NCBI RefSeq assembly: GCF_018873765.1
Contig: NC_057919.1
Span: 62,510,484 to 62,574,483 of the forward strand
Source of the DNA: Telopea speciosissima
Lineage: Eukaryota > Streptophyta > Magnoliopsida > Proteales > Proteaceae
DNA: 64,000 bases
Reading direction: 5' to 3'
The position numbers and the translations under genes are program-made. Numbering within the stretch: position 1 is the first letter of the stretch; every line of letters starts with the position of its first letter. Positions 11,281 through 23,800 of this stretch are shown piece after piece. Under the pieces are notes generated by a model that made no database searches, had not been told where the DNA came from, and worked only from the letters and a program-made list of their open reading frames with translations.

Positions 11281-12241
11281 CATAAAAGGGGATATGTACT
11301 TAGCCGAAAACGGCAAGAACTACTTTACAATGGAGAGAAGACCCAAATTAAGTACTTAATTATGCATCAAGTCCATATATATATATATATAAAATATCGC
11401 ATTATAGACTATAGTGCATGTATGGATTTCCTAGAAAACTCCAATCTAAGTAAATTCATTTTTCAGAGATTATATAATTTCGATTAGACCAGTAAGATAT
11501 TTTTAAAAATTTTATAAAATAATTATCAATAGATATATTAATTTTCAAAGGTTAAAATTTTTTTTTTATCAAAATACCATTGGTATTGGATTTTTGTCCA
11601 ATCCATTATAGAAGTTCTCTCTTTAATATTCTCCCAATAAGGACAATAGATTCCATGTTGGGCTTCTCTTTTGAATATAGTCAAACATTATAACTCTAGT
11701 ACACCGATATATAGTCAAGGGAGACATCAATAGTTGGTCGATCAAAACTCACAATACATAATCACACCGATAAGGACCCCTCACGTCAAGAGATCATCCA
11801 TATACTATTGACAAGAATTTCTTTTCCAATCAACATACAAAAACACATGTAAAATTCTCATATGATCTGTTTAAATCTACACACTGTATGTGCAATTGCA
11901 CTTGTGCCATGGAATCTTTATTCATAGGTACACATAATAAACGGAGAGTCCAGTCCGATCCTTACACTGCAAGAAAAGTTCTCAAATAGTGCACTTTGGT
12001 CTTATTTCTTGTAGTGCTAGTCCTGAACAATTATAGGTTAAAACCTAAAGACTATCAAGTTGCATTATTGAACCATATAAATTAAATTATTTAATTCATA
12101 CAACATAGAATTGATGGATATATTTCCAACAATAAAAATTTGTCAGCATAGTAAATGCGTGGCCAACATGCAACATGATGAACCAATCTGAATCCCGATT
12201 CCATTCTTTTAAATCCTAGCTATAGCCAAAATTGTGAATTC

Positions 12242-12349
12242 ATATCCTCTCCATTGCGCATCGGATGGCTGAGCGGGTTGGCATGCACCCCAAGGACAAC
12301 ACTAGCCATCCAATGCGCACTAAATGCACTAGCGCGTTGGAGAGTATCC
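12242..12349. repeat. Small foldback element
   Basis: The left arm (atcctctcc, then gcgcatcggatggct) matches the reverse complement of the right arm (gcgcattggatggct, then ggatactctcc) around a loop near 12290. It is followed by a CT/CA-rich simple-repeat tract. An initial tRNA suspicion did not hold up. Confidence 0.55.
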
Positions 12350-14445
12350 GGTTTTCTCTCTCTCTCTCACACACACACACAATGGATCTGGTTCACGTTT
12401 TTTTATCGTTTTAAACACGTTTTGTCGTATGTTTCCCAAACATACAAGAAGAAACGATAAGTATTCCCGTTTTAAACGCATTTAAAATATGTTCCTCTTT
12501 TTTTTAGCGTTTTTTAAGACTTTGGACTTGTTGAACAATATCTTACTTAATTAATCAACTTTCTCTCTCTCTCTCTCACTCGCTCTCTCTCTGATCGACC
12601 TAATTCTTTCACTGACGTAAAGATGACTTGAAGGGCTACATTTCTCATGATATCACCTTTAACTCAAGGTCAATGCATGTATCTTGAAATTGAGCTACAA
12701 TGAAACCGATGCATCTACTAAAAGGGCTTCTAAAGCGATGACGCCTAACTCCAACTATACATGCATCACTTCATAAGTGTGTTGGTTATGTTGACAACAG
12801 TAACACCATAGCCAAAGCACATTGCTCAACTTTGGACGTTATAATGTATGAATTGGGAATTGATATTGGATGATATTAGATGACATGTCTTGGAACTTCC
12901 AATGGGTTGTGGCATATATATGGATTAAAGTTGGATGTTACAGTTATTTTGAACATTAGAAAGAAACATGTATTTCAAATAAAAATTTCTCAATTTATAT
13001 GAGATTTTTTTTAATAAAAATTTATTGAATATTAAAAAGGAGGCCAATTTATATGAGATTAGTGCCATTTTTTTGGTTCCAATTTTTTTTATAAATATAA
13101 ACATTAAAACCTATTTCGTTTGTTTCCCGTTGTTTACCGTTCTTTGTTTTTTTTTTATCGTTTTATTTGATCGTCGGTTTGTAATTTTGTACCAAGTTTA
13201 AAATTTGTACCATCCATTACACCTATTATAGTTCACTTGTTAATTGCCGTGTTCCCACACCTAGTTAGCAAATTCGGATTCGGGAATTATTCAAACGGAG
13301 AATTATTTGAAATAATTCATTTTTTTAATTTAAGAATTTGGTCAAAAAGTGGTCAAAGAAGTGGACAAAATAAAATTTGGATTCAAAGTTGGATTCGAGA
13401 ATTATTCGTTTAAAAAATAATAATTCGGACAAAAAATTGGGACGTTATTTTTAATATTTGTAGTACATATTTACTATTATCAACCAATTATCATATGTAC
13501 ACAATATATAAATAATATAAAAATTGGGATAACATTTGTTTCATTAATTAAAAAACATAACAAGAATTAAAAATCATAACCAATAGGATCTCCCTATAAG
13601 GATCTCAAGTTAAACTTTCAAATGACATGCTGTTCTTGACTATATAATTTTTTACTGGATAAGCCTTGACTATATGATTGTGATTAAAACATTAGGTCAT
13701 TTTTTTTACATAAAGTTCAAGTTGAGACCTTTTGAATTGATCATGGATATTTTATTGAGTCATTGATTCTATGGTTTTAAACCATCAACAAAAAAAAAAG
13801 TTACAGTTACTCGACCATTTTTTTTTTTTTTTTTGCTACTGAATACTAAGTTCTAACCAAGAATTTCTATTCAAAAAAAAAAAAAAGAGACTTCTAACCA
13901 AGAATTACATACTGAATAATTAATTTTTAATTTTTTTTAGACAATCATAAGTTTAGTTGTTTAATTCGCTGAATAATTCCCGAATCCGAATATTTTTTTG
14001 TTTACCAAAAAAAAAGGGTTTTTGCGGAATTTTAGTATCAATATATCGCAATTTTTTTCGAATCATTGAGTCTAATTTGGATTCGATCGAATAATTCGTA
14101 CAATTCAGATTCGGCGGGAATAATTCCCATGGGAGAATTCCACAGAAGGTTTAGTTTGGATTTGAATTCTACCAATGACTTGTGACCATGGATTTAACTA
14201 TTGGTATCGATATTAGTGAAGGAACAAAATTTCAGTATTAGTATTAGTGGAACAATTCTTCGATAAATTTATCCAAAAATTAAATTATTTACTAAAATTA
14301 AGGCCAAAATCGATTTACATTAGTAATGATATCAATATTGGCCGAGATCGATATGAATCCCAATACCAATATTAATAACCATGCTTGTCCTCAGTATTCT
14401 TCATCTGCTCTCAATGTGTTTTAGTCCAATTGACTGTGCCCACGA

Positions 14446-14448
<3 letters not shown>

Positions 14449-14479
<31 letters not shown>
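14449..14479. repeat. A31 homopolymer
   Basis: Thirty-one uninterrupted A residues, followed 16 bases later by a second A run. It could be the tail of a retroposed sequence, but no element body could be recognised upstream. Confidence 0.8.
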
Positions 14480-14481
<2 letters not shown>

Positions 14482-15380
14482 TGTTCTACCAAAAAAAAAA
14501 AGGGTGTTAATTAATATTTGGGCAAGAAATTGCTTTCAGGGCATGTAGAGTCTGCATTAGGGTAAAAACACGTGATCCTGTGTTTGGACATAGGAACCAC
14601 ATGACTAATTAGCGTTCTTTTTCCTTTAATATTTCTATCTCTCATATAGGTAACCATGAATCCTCATTCAATAATCTAATAAGGACAGAGTATTCCCACA
14701 TCCACGGTCATTCCCTGATCAATAGGTGTGGATGGTGTTGAGAGGATATCATGCAACGGGTGTGGGACATTGTCAACTTTTCTCCTATAGGGGGGGGGGT
14801 CAAACATTCATGACCCTAGAATGGTGGCGATGAAGAAAAACTTCCCATATTTAATAATGGTATATTCATTTTCTTCGAATTTTATTAGGATTACTCGTCA
14901 TTATGCTAAGAATAACGATTCACTATTTGTCACATCACAAATAGTAAGAGGCAAACATCTCATTGCTACAATTTCAATTTAAATAAGTAGAGGAAATAGC
15001 TAATATTATAAAAGATGTCAATTTGTATTTTATATTCATCTCTATTTGACGTCATTTTGATAATTTTATTAAAACTTTGAATCAGAGTTTGAGTAATTTT
15101 TTTTGATTATTTTTTATTAAAATTTGGCCATTGAGATATATGTGGATCTTCTATGACATGGAGTGTCAAGTAACAAATAATAAAATATTATATTTTACTA
15201 GACATAGTGACATTTAGAATGTCTTTTTTTTTCCTTTATGGCAAGAGCAAAAAACTTAGCCAATCATGTAGCATTTGTGTTCTCATAAAACACAAGAAAA
15301 CCATAGGACATAAATTACACGATTAGGAATCATCCAAGGCATTCCAATCTGGCGGTCTGGCCAGGAAATCTTTCTAAGTA

Positions 15381-15535
15381 GTGGGCCCCAGGACTAATTT
15401 TCCTCTTCAATGGTCGGTTTTGATTTCTTCATGTCATGGCTTACCGATACAGTGGGCCCCAGGACCCATTTTCCTCTTCAATGGTCGGTTATGATTTCAT
15501 GTCATGGCTTACCAATACAGTGGGTCCCAATGGTA
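15381..15535. repeat. Tandem repeat of about 70 bp, two full copies and a partial third
   Basis: gtgggccccaggac begins copies at 15381 and 15452; gtgggtccc starts a partial third at 15520. Each unit contains ttttcctcttcaatggtcgg and tcatgtcatggcttacc. Copy lengths are 71 and 68 bp. Non-coding. Confidence 0.85.
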
Positions 15536-15912
15536 GGGTCTACTCGTTGGGTGGCTGAGAATTGAGATGGCCTATCCCTTCATGGACCCTACCGCTAACA
15601 TTTCTTTCTTTAGGAGGTAGATCATGGGTGTCATGTCATCATGTCACGTCAGACTTTCAATTTTAGTAAAAAAAGTTCATTTCCATGCCATAGTCGGTGG
15701 CATTTAGAATTTTAGATTCATTTTACGAAAAAAAGTTTTATTATCTGTCACTCTACCTAGTGAAGTATAATGTTTTACTATTTATCGTATGATAATATAT
15801 GGGTTAATTCATGTGGTACATGGATTAGTCCATATGGTAAAAGATTGCACAAGCGAATCTCAGCTTAAAATGAGTAGATGAAGCAATTAAAATTACAAAT
15901 GATATTATTTTA

Positions 15913-16046
15913 TGGGGCACTGTTCTCTGTGCCGTAGAATAGGCTGTTCCCAGGCATACGGAGGTGGGCGCAATGACCACCTTGCCCCCTGAGTGGTAGA
16001 CCCATGTGCCTGGGTGCAGTCTGCGTTGCGGCACAGAGAACATTCT
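15913..16046. repeat. Foldback element
   Basis: Ends are inverted repeats, tgttctctgtgccg on the left and cggcacagagaaca on the right, with a GC-rich centre (gaccaccttgccccc). It resembles the foldback elements at 45004-45112 and 57181-57359 in layout and in the words cctgggtgcagt. Confidence 0.6.
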
Positions 16047-16893
16047 CTCTTATTTTATATCCATGTACTTTTGATGGCATTTTGATAATTTTACTGATCT
16101 AAGAATCGGGTATCATATCAATCATGCCAATTGATACATATCAATAATGGAGTTTGATATTGATACGACATCAATGTGGATTGATGGATACGGTTAAAAG
16201 TGGATTTTTTTATTAATTCAAATTGTATTGATACTATGGATTCACTAATACATATTGGTGCCGATATTGGTATTGATTGAGTCAGATATATGTACCGATG
16301 CTGATAACTAAAACCTTGTTTTAGCTTCCGTTTATTTTCATGTAGGAATGAGAAAAAAACACAGACACACAAAATTTTCTTGTAAATTTGGAGTTTTCAC
16401 CGTTCTATTTTACATAAATTGCAAAAAAGTATTGGATAAATAGAAATTTTTAATTGGGATAAGTAAACTTTACAAAAAATTCCTTAACCCTATGATATTT
16501 TCCTGTTCAAATCAAAGTAAATTTAATTAGGCACTCTAGTTCTGATTTTCTTAATATATGTTGGGTGTCTTTTGCTGTTGCTGCCTTCCTTTAATTAATC
16601 GAATTACTTGGATTTCAAAAGAAAACTATTTAATAATTAAGTTTCCATAATACTAAAGAAATATACTTGGAGGGAAAGAAAAAGAACACAAGGGACATAA
16701 ATACAAAAGGTCCAAAAAAACTCAAAACCAAACAAAAAAATCAAATAAACAACACCCAAGAGAGAAGAAATCACTACCCAACAAATAGATATGCACATTA
16801 CCAAATTAGAAAATTTTTAGAATTTTCCAACCCCCATAAAAAATCTTGGAACTAGCCGTATAGTTGTCATAAAAAATATAAAACCAACTTTAA

Positions 16894-16996
16894 GGCTGCG
16901 TTTGGTATGCATTCTTGAAATGTATTCCAGGTCAATTTCACATTCTGTATCATACGAGAATGTGAAATCAACTTAGAATGCATACCAAACACAGCC
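16894..16996. mobile_element. Tourist-like (PIF/Harbinger-type) MITE
   Basis: A 103-bp element with 22-bp terminal inverted repeats starting GGCTGCGTTTGGTATGC on the left and GGCTGTGTTTGGTATGC on the right (one mismatch over 22). It is flanked on both sides by the trinucleotide TAA (16891-16893 and 16997-16999), the typical 3-bp TWA target of this superfamily. A second inner inverted repeat (atttcacattct / agaatgtgaaat) makes it a near-complete hairpin. Confidence 0.85.
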
Positions 16997-19900
16997 TAAG
17001 TTTTTGAGTTAGTTACACAATCATTATTAATTTTAAATAAAAAATTTGTTTTAGTATCATTTCTCTTCTTCACTTTACTTCCAACAACCTAAGTTCTATT
17101 TTTTAGTATGAACTTCTCCTGTAATTTTTCTTATTTCTTATAAACATCAGACCTAAACTATGTTAGTCTCATGCATGGTATGGATTTGATTAATAACCGA
17201 GTTCAAACTACAAATTTATTTATTCAATAGAATACAAAAGAAACTTACATTTTTGTAAGCCTTTGGGTTTATGGTTTGAGATTTTATATTTTCAGCAATC
17301 ACATTCGCGCGTGCTAATTAATAAAAAGGATCAATTTATTTGCATTTTTCATGCCTCCTAACAAATAATTTTTTATAGACATTTCTCTACAAAAATTTAT
17401 AGCTTAACTTCCTTTAATATAATTTTGATAACAAACCTACCCACAAAGGAAGCATTAGCTTTAAATAAAATGTAATTACTATAATGTAGAGAAGAATATC
17501 ATCTCTTTATTCTTTTGTAGATGATGAAAATGATGTAAGTGAGGTTCTAATCCATTCTACGTATGTTACTAATGCAAAGTTACTATATGATTATAAAATG
17601 GAGTCGATATCCTCAACACGTATGGGTTAGGTGTCAACACCTGTCCCACTTACTACCATTTAAAGGATGAAGAGAGTATTTATGAAAGCAAAAAGGACAG
17701 GTGTTGGCACCTGACCCGTACGTGCAAGAAAATGAGTCAATATCTTCCCCGTGGAGTGAGATAAGAGAGACTGCCAAACATGCCACCTACTCTTTGTTAG
17801 CAACCCATGCATATTTTAGCCTTTTAGGTTTAATTTTAGCTCTAAATCTAACTTTTGGAGTTGAAGGTGTTCTTCTGAAAGGCCAACAAGGAAGAATGAG
17901 TTAATATTATAATGAGAAAATCTCTCTCATGCTTTTGAAAGGACAAGACACTATATTGAGTTGTAAGGTTATAGAATTATGGTCCCACTTTGATTTGTTC
18001 AAGTCCTTGGTGCCTTCATATATACTTGAAGAGCTCTCTCTATCTAATACCTTAAGTTTCTCGGTTGGATCCTCCAACATGGTATCAAAGTTTAGGTTCC
18101 TTTATTATCCTCCCCTAAGTTGTTTGTTCACCTATAGAACCAAGTATGCCAAAGCGTTGTTTATTTCCCTGTAGAGTTAGGTATGCCGAAACTTCTCCTG
18201 TGAGACAGTGTTGAGATGAACAATCAAGATAAATCTCACTCAATTTATCCTCTTTTTGGGATCATTTTGAAGAACCAAACTTCAAACATGAACACAACCA
18301 TGTAAAAGACAAACTACCCACAAGACCACACATTCTCTCCCCTCTCTTACTTGATTGGTTTAAACTTAATATGTAAGATAAAAGACAAAAACCTCAGACA
18401 GGATTTTGTTCTTAGTTCTGTCACCATGCATTATGGCTCTCCCATGGATAGATCCATGCATTACTTGTATCCTTTTCCATTAAAACATAATTATATGAGA
18501 TGCAAACAATGTCTGATCAAGAAAAATGTTATTGAAAGTCTCTTTCAAAGAAATTAATAAGCAAAATTTGTCATATTTGATGTTCCACCCCATGAAAGAT
18601 ACTTGTTAATTATCAGTTAACTTGGTCTTTCAACATGGTGTGAGTCTCATGATTCTCTATTTTTTTCTTGTAATTATAAGATCAAATGGATGCTAATGTG
18701 AGTCCTTAAATTCATAAGCTACCTTCTTTTATAATATATCTTATGTAGTTCTGTACAAGGCATGCAACATCAAGATCCAAAATTTTTTTCTTGTCAAATG
18801 GATTAATCCAAAGTCGTTCATGACGATCAACCCCTCTCTAACCACCCATCCAACGGCTGGGAGAACTTGGACACATATCCCAACACCTGCCAACACTTGA
18901 GGATGCGTATCCAAATCCACCCCACCATTGGATGGGTGGTTGGAGAGGAGTTGAAGTTGGAGAGAATCTTTTTCCCATATTTCATGGATTCCAACTAATT
19001 AAATATAAAACATCACAACCATCCATTCTGGGGATCTTAATGAGATTTGTTGGGTGGGTTAATAAAGAAGATTTAGAGATTAATGAGATAAGAGAGTTGA
19101 TAGAGACCAAACAATCATGTGGCTGTTCATTTGTTACAGTCATAAGATCAAATTTAATTATTTTGATCTTATGAGTATACCTTACTTCTAAGGTCCATCT
19201 AAATTGACCAAATGAAATCTGGAAATAGAAAAGCTTAGCTATCATATGGTAAGGTACCATTTCTCAGCTCATATTAATAAAAGATTCAAAGACTCCTAAG
19301 TTGGTGTTATTAAATAACTTATAAGAATAAAAATAAAATGGAGCTTCAAAAAAAAATTAAATAGAGAGTCCTTAGTAGACTTATTGTTTATAATTGTCAT
19401 GAAAAAGGAAGTTAGGAAGATCAAAAAATTTTCTTATAAGGATACAGAAAAGTAGCCTTTTATTTTAAGAAAGCTTCCAATGATTGGTTCCAACTAAGTA
19501 TGGAATCAGTTGTAGGGATGTGGGTTTTGGATCTCTTTAATGCAAAAACCCTGCAAAAGCCAGCCCATCAATGAATCAGTTCAAGCCTTGTCTTCTTCCT
19601 TCCACAACTTTAACCTACTCTCAAAGCAATCTGTTTAAAAAGGTCCATTTTAACTTAAAATTCTGAGTTAGATTAGGAAAATCCAATAATACTTTTGAAA
19701 ATTTTAGGTGAACCATTTGTAGCCTAGGCTCATTCATTTACAAATGGAGACTGGAAACTCCAAGATTTGTAACTTTGAAGCTTCTGTATCTGTTTCAACT
19801 GTTTAATATCACACTTCCCCCCCCCCCCCTCTCCCTTCTTCCAAAAATAAAAATAAAAATGAGAGGGTTCTCTGAGCAAGCGGCATGGGGCCAGCACATC

Positions 19901-20520
19901 AATAAGGGGCGACGAAATGGTTTTGCACATAGAGGGAAACAGATTGTGTTATATTTCATACATAGGAGGCAGAGATGTCATTTCATGCAAGGACTTTGTA
20001 TTTTGGCAGTCCATAATGTATTTGCCTGTAAAGACAACCAATGATTATATGCTCAACTCCTACTCAGGTACTACCATCAAAACATGTTTCCTAGGACAGA
20101 GCTGGACGAATATAAGTTCTGTTCATGTAATGAATCCTATATCACAGTGAGAATAAAGCAGAACTGGGAAAAAAAAAGAAGAAAAGAATTCAAAAGTAGA
20201 AACTATGATTCGATACAGATGGAGTATAAACCTGGGAGAAACTATGTTCATTACAACACGGCCACAATCGATAATTATGGGTACCAAATTTGTGTATATT
20301 GTGGCTCTACAATCAGAGACAACAATCAGAATGCGACCAGTCAACAACGCAAAGCATTACTCCCCTTAGTTGACATAAGAGAATGACACCCTCCAGCTTT
20401 GCTGGTCAGAACTGCTTTACAGCATTGTCGATCGATCTTATGGGAAAGGATAAGTATTGAAACTGTCAAATGTTCTTATCTGAAAAACCCGACTTCCTCT
20501 GAAGTCACTTCATTTCTTCT
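16997..20520. other. Intergenic DNA, no gene seen
   Basis: AT-rich, without family-like open frames. It contains a C14 run near 19817-19830 and the foldback at 18828. The part from about 20380 to 20832 is probably the 3' untranslated region of the SANT gene on the minus strand; the small open frame there (20810-20526) shows no domain. Confidence 0.5.
18828..18953. repeat. Foldback element
   Basis: 29-bp arms with about four mismatches: caacccctctctaaccaccc at 18828 onward, and ggtggttggagaggagttg ending at 18953. A second pair, atatcc and tatcc-type words, lies in the loop. MITE-like; no target duplication identified. Confidence 0.6.
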
Positions 20521-20832
20521 TCCTACTACTCAAAAGAACAAAGTTTTGCTCCATCAGATGTGACTAACCTGCCCTGAAACACCATTATTTTCGCCCCTTT
20601 ATGTTTCATTGATTTCAGCAGCCAAATGCACTGCAGACATTTGGAACGGATAAATTGTTCGTCTCCTTGCATGTAATGGGATAAAAGCATCCAAAAGAGA
20701 CACTGATCTCCCTGGATTACTGGTAAATACAATGAACACAAGTTCTTGGGCATGCCAACTGGCAGACCACTCTTTCCCAACTTTCTTGCATCTTCATCTG
20801 CAACACCCAAATGATGTCACCATCTAACAATA

Positions 20833-23800
20833 TCAATCGTCTTTACACATTAAAACTTCAGGATGATATGTAGGTTTAGTGATCCCTAATAACTCATGAG
20901 TCCCATCCTTCTCAGATCCAACCTGGGGCTTGCTAATTGTGTAGGCATCACTGCTACACTCACCATCAACCACCATTGCCACAACCTTGGAATCCACGAC
21001 TCCAGCTTCAACACCCCAATTTCCAGTAACTCCAACCTTGCCACGGGCTCGTCTGGAAGGCCTTGGAATTGAGGTCTCTCCTGAAAGGGCCTCTGCACCC
21101 CTCTTCCTTCGCTTTGTGTTCTGGAACCCACTAGCAAGAGCCTCTAACGCCTTCGTTGTCAATGGCCGGTTTCTTGTGCTCTGCCTCCGGGCATTTACAG
21201 TGGGCTGCTGATCAGCATTATTGGTTCTCAATGCCTCGGAATCCTCCGGCTTCTGGCTGTTTTCAGATGGTAACAATGACCTCTTTGGGTCACCCTGGCT
21301 GTCTACATTTTCAGTAAAGGGTTCATCCATTTCAAAATCTGGTGGAGCATGGGGTAGATTAAGGTCAAAGTAAGTCCGCGGTTGAGGTTTCTCATTAAGT
21401 AGTTCACCAAAACCATTCCCAGTGAGGATCCCTTCACTGCTCTGGTCTGGACTGCCTTTAGCTGAAGAACATGTAGAAGATACCTTATCCAGAGATTGCC
21501 CCACTTGAGAAACCATGTTATCACTTGCATGAAGTAAGTTTGACTGGAAAGAAGGTTCCCCTTGTTTTTGTACAGGAGCCACAGAAAAACTGTTCCTACT
21601 GCGGCTTGTTTCTGAATGACTACAAGCAGTCAACCTCCGCCTTTTTGTGACGGGGGCATGGTTTGACTGGCTGGGTTTCACCCTCTGGCTGAATTGGCAC
21701 CTAGTCTTCCTTGGTTGCTTCTCAGTATTGGAGTATGTATTCTCATGGTTGTCTGATAAACCACTGGAGGGACCTGGACCATTAGCAAGCCGGCTGAGTT
21801 GGCACTTAGTGTTCCTTGGTTGCTTCTCAATATTGCGATATGAATTCTCATGATTGTCTGATGGCCCATTTGAGGGATCTTGACAGTAAGTTGGCATAAC
21901 ATGCTTAATGCAATTTGATGTGTCAGAATGAGACCCCCTGTTAAACATGACCTTTGAAGGGCTGGAAATATTAGCATCACCTTGATCATGACCCGGGTCT
22001 GGATCATCCAAATTCTCCTCAGAGCTATCTCCCTCAGGTTCTCTGGATATTTTAGTTGGGATGGAAGTATTAGTAGTGTCGACAGGTATACTTCTTAGTT
22101 CTCTGATTTTCGATGGTCCTTCTCCATGAACCAAACTGGTATCCACAATAGTAAACTTCATGAGGTCTGACTTGCAATTTGAAAGGCGTGGTCGAAGATA
22201 ACAATGTCGTTGACGATCAGAGAACCCACCTTGATCCAATTTCAACTCCGACTCCCACCTAAATTCTTCCTTGCCTCCACTTGTAACTGCTTCAACCTCA
22301 AGCTCCAGAAGCCTTGGGTCTGACGCAACTTTATTCAAGACATCACTGACAGAATCAAAGTATTGGTTTCCTTTCACATGTCTCCTTCTTGAGAATTTCT
22401 TAACACCAGGTACAAGGAACACCAAAGCATGCTTGGAACCAGTACACCCATGATTCTTAGGCTGCTCAGAGTGCCACCCTCTTGCTAGTAAACGGGGCCA
22501 AACTGCTTCCCAAAAGAGATCATTTGACCGGGCTTTGCTTAACCGGAAGTCTCCTGTTAGAAACTTGATGATTTCCCCAGATGTAAGTGATGAGCATGCC
22601 TTGCCGATTGGTATTTCAGGACGAGTAGAAATAACTTGATTGGACTTTAGAGGCTCCATCATGATGCCTGTCAGATCTTGTTTCCCTTTACCAATTCCTA
22701 CAGCTTCAATAAGGATGTTCATGCCAACTGTAGCCTTTAAGGTGGATACATATTCTTCTAAAGAAATTTTCCCCTCTCCAAATGTCCTAGACACCTGCCA
22801 ATCGCTCACAACTTAGTTGCAGACAGAAGGGCATAGTATTTTCTGAACAGATAAGAAGCAATAATAGTTGCAGATACAGGTCCAACATTTTCTTAACCAG
22901 TCACTATAACAAAAGATTTGGAGACATCTGCAAGTACTAAACTTTATCATCTAAGACCTAACAGAGGAAAAAATTGAGTCCAGAATTTAAATACAGGAGG
23001 CTTTAGCAGTGAAAGATGACAAGGATACCACCTCCATGCCAATGTCCATTAATGAAAATACTGGAAGTAGCATCAGATTGTCTCCTACACTCTGTCATAT
23101 CAAGAACAAATCCGCATACTCATTGGAAAAAGCATATAACAGGATATGCAAATTTCTAACAAGCAACCCAGGTAAGAAGAACACAGTGTTTAAAAAGATA
23201 ATCCAGTGTAATTTCAGTGTAAATTCTAAGAATTCCTTTTCCTTCATTTTCATTATTACAAAAGATGCAACCATGTAATTTCAAATCCATTTCCTTTCAT
23301 TGGTGTCCAATATTAATGAGATTAACATGTTATCAATACTTGTTCGATAAGCACCGCAGCAGTTGCTAGACACACTATGTGCATGTACTTGAGTGCATAA
23401 TATTGATCTGCACATTCTTGGTTCACTATTCTACGTTCCCAAGCTTAGTTCCACACATATGCATGTTCTCAGCATGCAATGTTAACTCCAGATGTTGCAG
23501 TGAAAGGCTATTTTACCGGTACATAAGGCTAAAATTGACATCTGTATTGAATCCAGTGAAACAAATCGTATGGAAAGCATTTCTTCAGCAGCTTCTGCTG
23601 CACTATGCTTACTTAAGGGTTCTTTGTATCCTATCCAATGGGTATCTGTTCCAGGAACCAGAATACAGAAATTCTCTATTGTTTCCTCAAAAATTGTTAA
23701 ACATATTCTAATACTTTCAATTAAAGACAAGAATCCTGTCTCTAAAGGAGAATACCAAAACACTTGAATTAATCAGCTACCTTTCTCCATTACTTTGTGC

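Larger units (their letters stand above)
5735..16890. other. Repeat-rich intergenic DNA, no gene (spaces between listed elements)
   Basis: Between the listed elements there is AT-rich DNA with scattered simple repeats: CT tract at about 10734-10758, CT/CA at 12355-12382, CT near 12562-12596, poly-T near 13818-13834, and G10 near 14790. At 9372 begins aggggtgttaaaacttgaac, which looks like the left end of another hAT-like element whose right end I cannot place. Pieces ending in gcattctttttcc at about 10385-10455 and 14520-14635 resemble the foldback family at 45004. I see no coding exon, tRNA or rRNA. Confidence 0.5.

Noticed and set aside
12256-12340. Possible tRNA
   Set aside because: The inverted repeat is a MITE-like foldback; no clover-leaf or proper B box.
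20526-20810. 94-codon open frame on the minus strand after the SANT gene stop
   Set aside because: Lies in the likely 3' untranslated region, no known domain.
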